Shown piece after piece: positions 16,533 to 26,600 of a stretch of DNA of 37,333 nt. This stretch comes from Opitutales bacterium. Its GTDB lineage: Bacteria; Verrucomicrobiota; Verrucomicrobiia; Opitutales; T3Sed10-336. The position numbers and the translations under genes are program-made. The notes beneath the pieces are model-generated. The model was not told the origin of the DNA and did no database searches. It was given only the letters and a program-made list of their open reading frames with translations. Within the stretch, counting starts at the first letter, position 1. Every line of letters begins with the position of its first letter. The stretch is taken from the NCBI GenBank assembly GCA_020831535.1, contig JAFIGF010000159.1, forward strand, positions 1 to 37,333, read 5' to 3'.

Positions 16533-17105
16533 TTAATTTTTCTCCGGATCCTCGGGCATTTCGCTCAGGAGACGGAATTCCGGACTCAGATTGGTCAAAA
16601 TTGATTTCCACAGGTTCTCATCCTTGCCGGTAGGTACCGTCTTTTCATTGATTGGGCAGACGATCCAACTATTCGCCTCCAGTTCGCTGGCGATTTGTCC
16701 TTTGCCCCAACCCGCATAGCCCTTAAAGGCTCGGACTTCCATATGGGATTCCTGCATCAAATTGCGGGCGTATTCCGGGTCAATGCCAAGAAATAAACGA
16801 AAAACCCCTTCATCCAGAGACCATTGCCAGGCACTGAGCAAGACTTGTTCGGGTTGCACAGGTCCTCCTTCAAAGAGGGGTATATCACCCAAAATGTCAT
16901 TCTTGAGGTCGGGATCGATAGAGGCGAGGGTTTGGCCCGTAGGCCGGTTGACGATTACGCCCATGCTTCCTTCCTCTTCCGAGTGAGCCGAGAGAAGAAT
17001 CACGCTTCGGCTAAAATTACTATCCGGCAGGGCAGGGTGGGCGATGAGCATTTGTCCGGCCTGGATTGTTGCTTCATCGAAGGGTTGGGCTCCAAAGTTG
17101 CGCAT
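16533..17105 (-). CDS. YqgE/AlgH family protein (UPF0301)
   Basis: A 190-residue cytoplasmic protein of the AlgH/YqgE family. Seen: GQMLIAHPALPDSNFSRSVI at the N-terminus, SMGVIVNRPTG, FEGGPVQPEQVLL, and the C-terminal FKGYAGWGKGQIASELEANS. These blocks in this order define the family. The molecular role is not settled; in Pseudomonas AlgH is named for an effect on alginate regulation, which should not be carried over here. Convergent with the photolyase gene with 26 bp between stops and no obvious terminator hairpin. Upstream, on the same strand, lies tRNA-Ser. Confidence 0.94.
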   Translation of the reverse strand: MRNFGAQPFDEATIQAGQMLIAHPALPDSNFSRSVILLSAHSEEEGSMGVIVNRPTGQTLASIDPDLKNDILGDIPLFEGGPVQPEQVLLSAWQWSLDEGVFRLFLGIDPEYARNLMQESHMEVRAFKGYAGWGKGQIASELEANSWIVCPINEKTVPTGKDENLWKSILTNLSPEFRLLSEMPEDPEKN

Positions 17106-17232
17106 AAAACGACCATAACCTATTCCTGTTGATTCGTAAACTCCAAGCTTTGAGAGGTTCTGGTAGGTTTCCCAAATGCATTACTGTTTCGGACTTTCTC
17201 CGTCGCGACGCCATGTTTTTGCTACGCAAAAA

Positions 17233-17325
17233 TGGCGGAGAGAGAGGGATTCGAACCCTCGGTACCGCTTTTGGCGGTACGGCGGTTTAGCAAACCACTG
17301 CATTAGACCACTCTGCCATCTCTCC
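17233..17325 (-). tRNA. tRNA-Ser(GCT)
   Basis: Read on the - strand, the 5' arm GGAGAGA (starting 17325) pairs with TCTCTCC, followed by discriminator G and an encoded CCA (17233-17235). The anticodon loop reads TTGCTAA, with GCT at 17289-17291, decoding AGC/AGU serine. A long variable arm (TACCGC...GCGGTA) identifies a class II tRNA, and the T arm GGGTTCGAATCCC is canonical. Length is 93 nt including CCA. Confidence 0.97.
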
Positions 17326-17490
17326 TGATGATGAGCCTATTTTCCTTTCAGTATCAGCTCTTGGCAAGGAGAAAATTTTGATTTTCTGATTCGCTTTGCT
17401 TTTTGGGGTGGAAGAGTTCTGTCACCAAAAATCCTTTTACGGAAGGAACTTATTCGTTATAAATCCTTCATATTGCCAATGTCCGGGGTA

Positions 17491-18012
17491 ATGGAAAATA
17501 ATGAAAGTGATGCGCTGCTGGTGATTGACCCCCAGCACGCGTTTCTCAACTCATCCAACAAGGGCCTTTGGCATAAGATCGAAGAGGACCTCTTTCCTCG
17601 CTTTGCACGGCGCGCCTACACCCAATTTATGAATTCACCGGAAAGTCCGGTATGGCAAGCGAAAGGTTGGGAGGGATGTCTTGGGGGAAGTGAGGAGAGT
17701 AGGATGCTTTGGGAGACCAATCCGGCAAGCCCAAAGGTTGTCGTATTTCGTAAAACCGGATTCACCGGAGTTTCTGAGGATTTCTTGCAGTGGCTGGAAA
17801 GGCAGGCAATTCAACGCATCTTTCTTTGTGGCGGAGATACCGACCTTTGCGTAATGCGAACGCTCATTGATTTGGCCCACCGAAAAATCCCGGTTGTCCT
17901 GTTGGCGGACTACTGCTTTAGCTCGGCGGGCCCGGAAATGCACCGCTATGCAGTGATCCAGGCAAAACGCTTCCTGGGGTCCCGAGGGGTCGTGGGTGCC
18001 CTCGATGAATAA
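17491..18012 (+). CDS. Isochorismatase-like cysteine hydrolase
   Basis: About 173 residues with the isochorismatase-like fold. The catalytic triad is visible: Asp13 (LLVIDPQHAF), Lys88 (VVFRKTGFTG) and Cys120 (CGGDTDLCVMRTLIDL). The family includes nicotinamidases, N-carbamoylsarcosine amidases and isochorismatases; the sequence does not settle the substrate. The usual metal-binding Asp-x-His of nicotinamidases is not evident, so nicotinamidase is less likely. ATG at 17491 is preceded closely by GGGG; ATG 17479 and TTG 17473 are in frame too. Monocistronic, convergent with the aquaporin gene. Confidence 0.88.
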   Translation: MENNESDALLVIDPQHAFLNSSNKGLWHKIEEDLFPRFARRAYTQFMNSPESPVWQAKGWEGCLGGSEESRMLWETNPASPKVVVFRKTGFTGVSEDFLQWLERQAIQRIFLCGGDTDLCVMRTLIDLAHRKIPVVLLADYCFSSAGPEMHRYAVIQAKRFLGSRGVVGALDE

Positions 18013-18099
18013 ATCTCTTTCTTCGTTGAAAAAATGTACAATTTTGCTGGAGGCCCCTGTCTCCTTCCAGCTCCGTTGGTAGCCGTGCCATCGTCGGAA

Positions 18100-18783
18100 C
18101 TATAGGTGGTCCGGATTGATCTCAGGATCGTCGGGCTTCTTTTCCTCCATTGAAAAAATATGTTCGATGGAAAGGGCGACCGTCAGGGCCGCCAGAAATT
18201 GGACGAACATATATAATAGAGCAGTGGAAACCGCTAGTTTACCGGAAACCACAAAACCGGCGATTGCGGCGGGGTTGAAGGCCGCGACCAGATCTTCTCC
18301 CACCACGGTCAGCCCACCGGCATATAAACCCGCAATGACCAATCCCTGCCACAATTTACGGTGGGCATTGGAAGTGAGGAGAGGTACCAGAAAAACCCAG
18401 ACCAAGGCCAGGGTGAAGGCGAATTCTCCTAAAATCATCGGAATAGCCTGAGCGTCAAAGTTGAACGACATAGCCTCAACAAGGTCTTTTTCCCTCGGGT
18501 TCATGGCCATGGCCGTGAAAGCTCCCCCCAGCGCTCCGGCAAATTGCACACCAAAATACCAGCCGCCTTCGGACAGGGATATTTTTTTGTGGAATAAGGC
18601 CGCCAGGGTAATCGCGGGATTGAAATGTCCCCCGGAAATATGGCCCCCACTAAGCGTCATGGCCAGCAATACCAGACCGACGGCAAATGGCCCCAGACCA
18701 CCGCCCTGGTCAAAAACCGAAACTAAAATTAGGCTAAGAACCAGAAAGTAGGTTCCTATAAATTCTATTGTGTATTTTGGCAT
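18100..18783 (-). CDS. MIP-family channel (aquaporin-like) with NPA-Ala second motif
   Basis: A 227-residue inner-membrane channel of the major intrinsic protein family with six hydrophobic helices and two half-helix loops. The first loop is GGHFNPAITL (NPA 55-57), the second VAAFNPAAIAG (NPA 170-172). The residue after the second NPA is normally the arginine of the aromatic/arginine selectivity filter; here it is Ala, so the pore is probably wider or differently selective than a strict water channel. Length is typical of aquaporins. It carries a charged C-terminal tail EEKKPDDPEINPD. Substrate could be water, glycerol or other small neutral solutes. No glycerol kinase gene nearby. Confidence 0.93.
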   Translation of the reverse strand: MPKYTIEFIGTYFLVLSLILVSVFDQGGGLGPFAVGLVLLAMTLSGGHISGGHFNPAITLAALFHKKISLSEGGWYFGVQFAGALGGAFTAMAMNPREKDLVEAMSFNFDAQAIPMILGEFAFTLALVWVFLVPLLTSNAHRKLWQGLVIAGLYAGGLTVVGEDLVAAFNPAAIAGFVVSGKLAVSTALLYMFVQFLAALTVALSIEHIFSMEEKKPDDPEINPDHL

Positions 18784-18896
18784 TTTCTTGAAGAGGCTCT
18801 TATGAAAAGGGAAAAGAATTCTGACAACAACTCAAAAACGAAAAACTTTTTTCTCGTTTCTTGCCAGCAAAGGAATCACGACGTAGGCTTTACCCT

Positions 18897-19463
18897 ATGA
18901 TCGTAGGAAAAGAAATCGAACTTTTGCGGGATTGTCCCAGCACCATTATTCCGGCGGGGGATCCGATAACCTTGCCCAAGGGCAAGAAGGTCTTTGTTAG
19001 TCAGGCTCTCGGTGGGACCGTTACCGTACGGGCCGAGGGCGGACTCTTCCGTATTGCCGGGAAGGATCTGGATGCTCTTGGTGAGGACGTGGTCGCAGAG
19101 ATTTCCAAGGAACGGGAGAAGGCACCACCCGAAGCCTCAGGTCCAGTAAATGAAGGGCACGTATGGGAGGCCATGAAAGCCTGTTTTGATCCGGAGATCC
19201 CCATCAACATCGTCGATCTGGGTCTTATTTACGACCTTCGCCTTGATGAGGGGGAAACCAAAGGGCAGAAAAAAGTAAGCGTAAAGATGACTTTAACCGC
19301 CCAGGGTTGTGGCATGGGTCCGGTTATAGCCGAAGATGCGAAAACCAAGATCGAAGCCCTGCCGGGAGTCGAATCGGCTGAGGTGGAGATCGTTTGGGAT
19401 CCGGTGTGGAATCCTCAAATGATTTCCGAGGAAGGCCGGAAGAAACTTGGGATCAATGGGTAA
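18897..19463 (+). CDS. sufT: SufT-type Fe-S cluster assembly protein (DUF59/MIP18)
   Basis: About 188 residues. The N-terminal half (VGKEIELLRDCPSTIIPAG, ALGGTVTVRAEGGLFRI) matches the SufT-specific extension and the C-terminal half is a DUF59/MIP18 domain: FDPEIPINIVDLGLIYDL, VSVKMTLTAQGCGMGPVIA, and VEIVWDPVWNPQMISEEGR. SufT helps mature Fe-S proteins; the window itself holds two Fe-S enzymes (CysI and the photolyase), though no suf operon is adjacent. ATG at 18897 is chosen; an in-frame TTG at 18861 would add 12 poorly conserved residues. Its 3' end overlaps the convergent DUF4159 gene by 11 bp. Confidence 0.92.
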   Translation: MIVGKEIELLRDCPSTIIPAGDPITLPKGKKVFVSQALGGTVTVRAEGGLFRIAGKDLDALGEDVVAEISKEREKAPPEASGPVNEGHVWEAMKACFDPEIPINIVDLGLIYDLRLDEGETKGQKKVSVKMTLTAQGCGMGPVIAEDAKTKIEALPGVESAEVEIVWDPVWNPQMISEEGRKKLGING

Positions 19464-20481
19464 GGGCCAAAACAAATAGGTTTACCCCCAACTGGGTGTA
19501 AAACTGGTGAGCATAGTCATTGATCTCCCGGCCATGGTAGTACCGAAAGATGCGCCAGCGCCCGTCGGGTTCCTGCACCCAGGAAGGGGTCGCTGCTTCC
19601 TGACAGTAAATAATATCCTTGCGGCCATCCTCCCGGGTGGCTTCAAAACGAGCCCCTCCGTAGGCAGCCTCCTGGAGTTGGTCGCTTAAGCCTTCCGCAC
19701 TTTCGCGCACCCGGAAGGAGATGTTGTTAGACCAGGCCCCGGTCTGGGTGCGTCCCCATCCCATGGCAATGATCGGGGATGCGAGTACCGAGAAACGGTC
19801 ATCAACTTGAATGCCTAGAAAGGAGTAGGTCCCCTGAGGCCATTTTTCCTCCACCACGTAATCGCGCACGGTGTCGGGCAGATTGGTGGCATCGGGGAGT
19901 CCGTCAAAAAAGACTTGAAACAGAGGGTCTGATCGAGGAACGCGTTCGAAGGATTTCTCGGGAAAAACCTGCTTGAAGGCATCCCTTATCGGAGGGCTGA
20001 TTTCCCAATCGGCGAAACTGTGGTTTTGACCGAAGCGGGGGTCATCGCGCAAGAATTCGGCGTTAATGCCTGCGTCGATGTAGATAAAGCCGCCGCGTTG
20101 CAAAAAGTCACGCAAATTGCGGGCCTCTTTTTCGGTCAGGGTCCAGTCCTGGCGATCCGCAAAATTCACATAAATCAGCGGGTGTTTGAAGATGCGCTCG
20201 TCTTCAAAGGACTCGATAAAAAGGGGGTCCGGATCGAGATGCAGAGTTGTCTTCTCATTGATCGTGTTGATCAGGGTAGGCAGGGCGTTGCCGTAGTTGC
20301 GGCGCAGCGGGTTGCCTTCCACCAATTGAACAATCCGGAGGGCATCGGGGCGAACCTCCTCGGTGGGAGGGGGTGGTTTGATCGATTCCTGTGGGTCTTG
20401 ATCTGATTTGGCCCCGAAAGCCAAAATAGTGGGCAGACTCAGGCTGAAAGCCAGAAGAAAGGTTAATCGAAATATTTTCAT
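19453..20481 (-). CDS. Exported DUF4159-domain protein
   Basis: A 342-residue protein with an N-terminal signal peptide (FRLTFLLAFSLSLPTILAFG) and a DUF4159 domain: PLIYVNFADRQDWTLTEKEA, NLRDFLQRGGFIYIDAG, then a C-terminal region with YYHGREINDYAHQFYTQLG and a hydrophobic end LGVNLFVLALTH. DUF4159 proteins have no settled function; the domain often accompanies MoxR/BatA-type or gliding/aerotolerance gene sets in related phyla, but none is seen in this window. It starts 20 bp after the HEAT-repeat gene stop and so probably shares its transcript. Its stop overlaps sufT. Confidence 0.88.
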   Translation of the reverse strand: MKIFRLTFLLAFSLSLPTILAFGAKSDQDPQESIKPPPPTEEVRPDALRIVQLVEGNPLRRNYGNALPTLINTINEKTTLHLDPDPLFIESFEDERIFKHPLIYVNFADRQDWTLTEKEARNLRDFLQRGGFIYIDAGINAEFLRDDPRFGQNHSFADWEISPPIRDAFKQVFPEKSFERVPRSDPLFQVFFDGLPDATNLPDTVRDYVVEEKWPQGTYSFLGIQVDDRFSVLASPIIAMGWGRTQTGAWSNNISFRVRESAEGLSDQLQEAAYGGARFEATREDGRKDIIYCQEAATPSWVQEPDGRWRIFRYYHGREINDYAHQFYTQLGVNLFVLALTH

Positions 20482-20501
20482 AGCGGTGCCGTGGTCGGTG
20501 G

Positions 20502-22076
20502 TTATTGGTTTTGCAAAACGGCCTCAATTTGTCGGGCTTCGCGGGAATTGGGGTTTAGTTCGATGATTTGTTTCAAATAGTCCTGGGCTTCGGGGGTTGG
20601 GTTGCGCAAAAGGCCGTGGATGGCTTTGCGGCGGGTCTCCGGAGAATCCAATCGGGTCGCGCGGAAGAGAATGGTTTCCCAGTTGGGAATTTTTTCCTGC
20701 GCGATTAACTCCACAGCCTCCGTTTGGACCTCGTGATGATCATCAAGGAGAAGTTCCATGAGAATGTCCCGGCGATCATTCTCGGGTATTCGGGGAAGAA
20801 GTTTGAGAAGGGCCAAGCGGTTGACCGGGTGGGGACTCTCGATGAGCCCTTGAAGCTCATGGGGGGACCAGCGACGGCCATGGCGAAGAAGGAAATTGAC
20901 CGCTCTTTCGCGGATGTCGCGGGCATCGTCATGGAGGAGTTTCTGAACCTCCTCAAAGGAAACCTCGCGCGGGTAGTACCTGAAAAGGGTCTCCGCGCTG
21001 TGACGTCGGTAGAGGGTGCTTTGATGGCTTAGCCCTTCAACCAGAAAGGTCTTGCCGTTGGTGCCAAGATAAGCGGCCGCCTGCAATATTTTTTCGGTCG
21101 TTTCGGGATAAAGACGACCGGTTTGCAATTCGTCAAGTAGCGCTTGGTAATCTTCCTTGGAGGGGGCATTGGCAAACAGGGCCAGGGAGGCTTCGAGGCG
21201 AACTTGGCGATCCTCGTCCTCGCTGAGAGAGTCCAGCGCGCGGAGCGCGTCGGGTTCGCGGTGGTGGGCCAGGTAGCGGGTCAGGTTCAGGCGGTAGGTT
21301 CGCTCATCCCGGTCCACCAGGGATTTGGCTTCGCGGGAAAAAACCTCGGAGGATAGAACGCGATCACCGGTTTGGAGGGCAATCATAGCCACTTCGGGGT
21401 CGGGGTCGTGGAGAAGGGCGATCAAGCGCTCTTCGGGCAGAGGTATATAAAGTTGCCGGTAATTGGAAATCATGTTGCGTCGGACCAAGGCATCTTCATC
21501 GGCAAAAGCGTCCTGTGCCAATTTTTCAAATTCCTCGGGCAGATCACGTTGTGGTTCCCGGCGGTCCCGATCAAAAGAAACGGGAAAGGCGGAGGCGACA
21601 AAGGGTAGAACATTGGAAACGATTCTTCGAATGGATACCTCTTCATCCCCCAGTAGAGCGAAGACTTGCCATTGGGCCTGACGAGGCAAATTCCGGGGAC
21701 TTTCGAACAGTGAGACCACGGCAGCCAGCCGGACCGAACCGCTTTCGTCAGTGAGGGCCCGGATAACACCCTCGCGGGCTTCCGGAAGGTTGTATTTTCC
21801 GAGGAGCATGACGGCCGCCCGGCGTTCGTCAGCTATGGCCGATTGTAAATTTTGCAGAGCGCGAGCCACCGTTTTCTGGCGTTCCGATTGGGTTTGCTGT
21901 TGTGGATCCGGTTGGTCGGCCTGAGGCAAGGATGGCAGGGTTTGGATCTCCGGAGCCGCTGGCGGGTCGGCCTCCTCCTCAGCGTTGGCAAGGGCAGGTA
22001 AGCTGCCCAGGCAGAGACCTAGGAGAATGGCGGGAAGATTTTTCAGGGTTTGTCGCACAATCGGAGAGTTTATCAT
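20502..22076 (-). CDS. Exported HEAT-repeat protein
   Basis: About 524 residues: signal peptide (LPAILLGLCLGSLPALANA), a Pro/Gln-rich linker, then a long run of HEAT repeats. The repeats show the recurrent pattern of a helix with arginine/aspartate then Ala-rich helix, for example VARALQNLQSAIADERRAAV, ALTDESGSVRLAAVVSLFES, LHDPDPEVAMIALQTGD, LHDDARDIRERAVNFLLRHG and LLDDHHEVQTEAVELIAQ. Such solenoids are protein-binding scaffolds; it should be periplasmic. The ATG at 22076 gives a clean signal peptide; the frame opens at 22139. Co-transcribed with the DUF4159 gene. Partner unknown. Confidence 0.87.
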   Translation of the reverse strand: MINSPIVRQTLKNLPAILLGLCLGSLPALANAEEEADPPAAPEIQTLPSLPQADQPDPQQQTQSERQKTVARALQNLQSAIADERRAAVMLLGKYNLPEAREGVIRALTDESGSVRLAAVVSLFESPRNLPRQAQWQVFALLGDEEVSIRRIVSNVLPFVASAFPVSFDRDRREPQRDLPEEFEKLAQDAFADEDALVRRNMISNYRQLYIPLPEERLIALLHDPDPEVAMIALQTGDRVLSSEVFSREAKSLVDRDERTYRLNLTRYLAHHREPDALRALDSLSEDEDRQVRLEASLALFANAPSKEDYQALLDELQTGRLYPETTEKILQAAAYLGTNGKTFLVEGLSHQSTLYRRHSAETLFRYYPREVSFEEVQKLLHDDARDIRERAVNFLLRHGRRWSPHELQGLIESPHPVNRLALLKLLPRIPENDRRDILMELLLDDHHEVQTEAVELIAQEKIPNWETILFRATRLDSPETRRKAIHGLLRNPTPEAQDYLKQIIELNPNSREARQIEAVLQNQ

Positions 22077-22382
22077 TCTTAGGCCGGGGGATTCACATCG
22101 ACTCTGGTAATGACCATAAATCATCTTACGCGTTCCCATTCGCTTTGCAAACGGGAAGGGGTTCGAATGCCTCTAAAGTTTCCCAGAGTATAGAGGTGGG
22201 TGGGACTTTCTCCAGATAAACTCTTTTTTTACGTTATGGCAGACCATTCAGATGAACTATTTTCAGTGATTTTCTCTGCGGGGTTGTCAGATGGGGTGGT
22301 TTGTTCTCATACTCATCCAATGATCGCAAATTCAATCCTATTCTACCGTTATGCCGACTTTGCGGTATGGTGCTAATGTGAA
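22077..22382. other. Divergent intergenic region, HEAT-repeat gene / lpxK
   Basis: About 306 bp between two diverging genes, so promoters for both should lie here. A weak candidate for lpxK is TTGTCA (22284-22289) with CATACT (22308-22313), spacing 18. No other structure, repeat or small gene was recognised. Confidence 0.4.
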
Positions 22383-23573
22383 ATGCGCTTTGTTCTGGAA
22401 CCAGTTAAGAAGGCCTTTGAACGTTTTGAGCTGTTTACCGTTGATGTGATTTATGGTCGGCGAACCGGGTTTTGGGTTGGCTTTTATGCGGCTTTTCTCG
22501 CCACTTTATCCCTTCTTTTCAGTGCGGTTGCCCGCACGCGCTATTGGCTTTACCGAAACCGGATTTTGCATGATCGACCACTCGGATGCTTGGTCGTGGT
22601 GGTGGGGAACCTTACCGTGGGAGGAACCGGGAAGACGCCGGTGGTGGAGAAATTCGCCCGAACCCTGACCCAGAAGGGCCGGAAGGTCGCCATTCTTACA
22701 CGAGGGTATAAAAGCAAAAAGATTCCTCTGTGGCAGCGACTGTGGCGAAGTTTTACCCATAGCCATCAGGAAATCCCCCCCCGGATTGTGAGCGATGGTG
22801 AAAAGGTTCTTCTGAATTCTGAAGAGGCGGGCGACGAACCCTATATGTTGGCTCGTAATTTGCCGGGAGTGGTCGTACTGGTTGATCGCAATCGAGTGAA
22901 TAGTGGAATTTATGCGATTAAATATTTTCAGGCGGACACGCTCATTCTGGATGATGGGTTTCAATATCTTCCCCTCAAAGGCCGACTCAACTTGCTTTTA
23001 ATCGATAAAACCAATCCTTTCGGCAACCGGCGTCTTTTACCCAGAGGGATTTTGCGCGAGCCGGTGCGTCATTTGAAAAGAGCATCCTATGTTTTTGTGA
23101 CGAAATCTGATGGCCGACCGCATCCTGAAATTGACCGGGCTATCGAAAAATACAATCCCGGAGTCGAGGTGATCGAGTGCGTACACCGCCCTCAGTATCT
23201 TGAAAACTTTCATACCAAGGAAAAATTACCTCTGACCGCTTTGCAGGGGGGGCGGGTAGGGGCTTTTAGTGGCATTGCCGCCCCCGACAGTTTTGAAGGG
23301 TTTTTGCGCCGCTATGGGGCCAATTTGATTTTGACCCGCCGATTTCTCGACCACCATCGCTTCACGGCCAAAGAGTTGAAGAAAATGTTTTCCGCCTTTG
23401 CCACGGCGAAAGCAAAAATGATCATCACCACCGAAAAAGACGCGGTTCGCCTGCCCTCTAATGAGAGTATTCCGAAGAACCTTTATTTTTTGCGTTTGGA
23501 AATTGATATTCTCTCCGGCGGTAAGGACTTTGACAAAGCCATCGACCGGATTTGCTTCCCTGGTCGGGTCTAA
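22383..23573 (+). CDS. lpxK: Tetraacyldisaccharide 4'-kinase
   Basis: Inner-membrane kinase that phosphorylates the 4' position of the lipid A disaccharide precursor, making lipid IVA. Seen: an N-terminal hydrophobic segment ([17 protein letters not shown], ~34-50), the P-loop [12 protein letters not shown] (75-86), LTRGYKSK (105-112), [11 protein letters not shown] with the DDGFQ Walker-B-like motif (190-194), [10 protein letters not shown], and a C-terminal [10 protein letters not shown]. 396 residues is slightly long for the family, mainly through an insertion near residues 112-132. The gene shows that the organism makes lipid A. Convergent with the giant TPR gene. Confidence 0.96.
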   Translation: MRFVLEPVKKAFERFELFTVDVIYGRRTGFWVGFYAAFLATLSLLFSAVARTRYWLYRNRILHDRPLGCLVVVVGNLTVGGTGKTPVVEKFARTLTQKGRKVAILTRGYKSKKIPLWQRLWRSFTHSHQEIPPRIVSDGEKVLLNSEEAGDEPYMLARNLPGVVVLVDRNRVNSGIYAIKYFQADTLILDDGFQYLPLKGRLNLLLIDKTNPFGNRRLLPRGILREPVRHLKRASYVFVTKSDGRPHPEIDRAIEKYNPGVEVIECVHRPQYLENFHTKEKLPLTALQGGRVGAFSGIAAPDSFEGFLRRYGANLILTRRFLDHHRFTAKELKKMFSAFATAKAKMIITTEKDAVRLPSNESIPKNLYFLRLEIDILSGGKDFDKAIDRICFPGRV

Positions 23574-23615
23574 CCGGGAATGACTTTTCTTAGGGGGAAG
23601 CTTTTTCCGGTCTTA

Positions 23616-26600
23616 TTATTCCGGGGAAAACAGTAAGGCAAGATTGGCAATGCTAAGCGGTGTGTTGGCGCGGATGATAATTTCCACATGGGTGGTTTCC
23701 TCGGAGAACCGATTTCTGAAGCCACCACCGGAGGAAGAAGACTTTTCCCATTGATGCGACAAGACTTCCCAGCGTTCGGGAGTGTGTCGAATGCCTACCC
23801 ACCGGTCGCCGATTTTCTCGCCTTGTTCGTTGTAGAAGTTCACTCTAAAAGGACTTCGGTTGGTGACACGGTCTTTGGCCAAAGCCTGAAAGATGATTCT
23901 TTGCGCATCTCCAATGGGGATAAGATTGGTTCGGGCGACATCATTTTCCTTTCGCCCGAAACCGGGGAAGTAGATAACTTCCTGATTAGGAAAAGTATGA
24001 ATGGGGTCGATTCGCGGGGGAGTGCCCAACCATTCCCAACGAATTTCGTTTTGGGTGTCCTCGCCTTTATTGGATAGGAGAGGGGGGAGAACTGATCTTC
24101 CTGCTCCAAGGGGGTGGTCCTCTAGGCTTCGCGTATAAACCTTCTCCCCGGAAGCTGCATCCTTGAGCGTTAAGGTAAGGGTGCCGGATGTAGTCGCGTC
24201 CTGAAGTTCCACCGTTCCGCTGGCGGAAGCTGAAGAGAGGTGGGTTTTAGAAGTTTCGGATTCATTTCCGTTGGAACTGTACTCGATAAGCAAATCAAAT
24301 TTTCCGTCGAGCTGAGCGAAGTTTTCGCCATACAACGAACTCGGGGGTTCCCGATTTCCAGAGGACCTCTGAGTGCGGTCTTCAGGGTGAATTCCGGAAA
24401 TCTCGTAGTAAAGTTTGGGGGCTCCCGAGGGTTCCGAAGGAGGAAGCCAAAAGCTCGAAACATAAGGATTGCGTACTTTCCCCTCCCGAAGGGAAAGTCG
24501 TTCTAGTTCCCATAAAAGAGCATCTCTCAGTCCGAAGGCATGGCCCAGACGGCCAGAGTTTAGAAACTTCTGAATTAAACTTTGTACAGTTTGAGGTTCA
24601 AGGCGATTTCCCGCTTCGCGCAGAAGGGCCAGAGCGTAGACCGGATGATTTAATTGGTCGGGGCGTCGGCCTTCCATAAGTTGCGAGAAAACCTTTTCCT
24701 GATATTGCCAGGCATCATCAATGCCCTTAATAGCGAGGGCCGTCCGATACTGAAGAAAGGCATCCGTGCTATCCTCGCTGCGGCGAAACATTTTTTGCAA
24801 TCTCCCTCCGCGTTGGCCTTCGGTCGAATCGATGAAAACCGAATACAGCGCCTGAGCCAATTCCTCGCTGGGGGAGAAATAGTGAAGCAATTCCAATAAA
24901 GGAAATTGATACTCTTGTTGAAACCACTCTCTCTTCTGTGGAGAGAGGTTTGCCTTCGGGCCAAAATGATCTCCCACAGCCTGTAGGCTCTTGGGGAATT
25001 CCGGATGGCGCAAAGTCCAATGGATAATGGCTCCCAGAAGGGCCTCGGCGGGATCGTCGACCTCAGGGAAATTCGGATGGCGCGCAAGCCAACGCGCTCG
25101 AAACTCGGCCACCAGGTCCGGGGGCGCCGTCTGCATCAACAGAAAGGGGTGGGGGAGATGATTTTCGTTTGAAAAATCCCTGGAAGAAAATTGTTTGAGC
25201 CAATTTCCTTCTCTGGCCTCGTCGCCAAGTTGATGAGTAACCAGAAAGGGGCTTGGGTCGGCTTTCTTGGTGGTTTCAAAAAAATCATATAGGAGGGGGC
25301 GGGCAGAATCGAGGTCTCCTTCCTGATGAAATGTTTTGACTTGGCGTAGTCTTGATTCTACGGATTCAGTGAGAGACAGATTGCTCAGAGCAAATTTGCG
25401 CACTTTGGCAGCTTCTTCGGGATAGTCCCATTCCGCCAGATATTCGGCAACCCCTTCAAGGATTTCTCCCAAGTTTGTTTGCTGGTTGAGCTTTCCCAGA
25501 TTGTAGGAGAGAGCCGGGTTTTCTAGAAATACATCGACCAGCTGAGGGATTTTTCCGCTTCGATCATAAGCTCTTTTCAAACGATTGTTTTCCCTTCGAA
25601 GAACAAGGTAGGGGTTTTGCTTTTCTTCGCCTTCAAATAGCTCGATAAAGTCATCATAATTTTTCTGCCGAAAATGGAAGGAGATAAGACTTCTTATAAA
25701 GTAATCGTCATCCGGGCGCAGCGCTATTGCTTTGTGATAATAGGGGACAGGATCGGTGCTGGTTTGTAGTTTTGACCACCTGTAGGTCGCCCTGATGCCC
25801 TCATGAAGATGGGTGAAATAGTAGAAAAGTTCGTCCCCTTGTTCATCAAGAGTCTTTAGAAAAATGCCATGGTGACCACCGTGTTCCGCCGTTTTTTCGG
25901 TGGCTTTGTAAGAGAATTGAATTTCGGAAAATCGATTTGTTTGGGTTCCCAAAAACAGGCCGTGGGGCTCCATTTCATCCGTATGAGTAGCCCCTCCGCC
26001 CGAGGATAGAATCCATCGACCGTCATCGGTTTCCTCGTAAGAGAATTCAGGTTCCTTCTCTCCCTCCGGGGTAAGAGGGCGAAATTCGAGGGGAATTTCC
26101 TCACCATCGGTAGTCAGGAGGCGAACATCTTTTATCTCCATTGTCGCTTTTTGGTCAGGGAGACCACCACTGAGTAAAATGCCGGCCTTAACTTTACGTC
26201 CGTACACCGAGTTTGAATTTCGTCTGCGGGGGGTCCCGAAACTGACGGAGGAACAATTTCTCCATCTCTCTCCGATCCGCCGTTGAACCTCGATACGATC
26301 CTCGGTCAGTGACACCCGCATTTTGACCCATGGGTCTTCCTCTGGAATATCCCACATGCGGGTTGAACTCCGGTTGCTGACAGGGCGGTATCGAGGAAAT
26401 TCAAGAGCCTCGATGAGCCGGGCCAGAGGCTCGATGGAATAAGGATTTTCATTTACCTCTTGTTTCAGCTTGGCAATGTAATCCTCCCACTTACGTTGAT
26501 CCAAAAGAGCATTAAGGGCTCTTGATTTGGCGCGGCGTAAGTTTGATATCGTTAACAGATTGCAGTAATGAACTAATTCGCGTCGCCGAATCTCGGGAAC

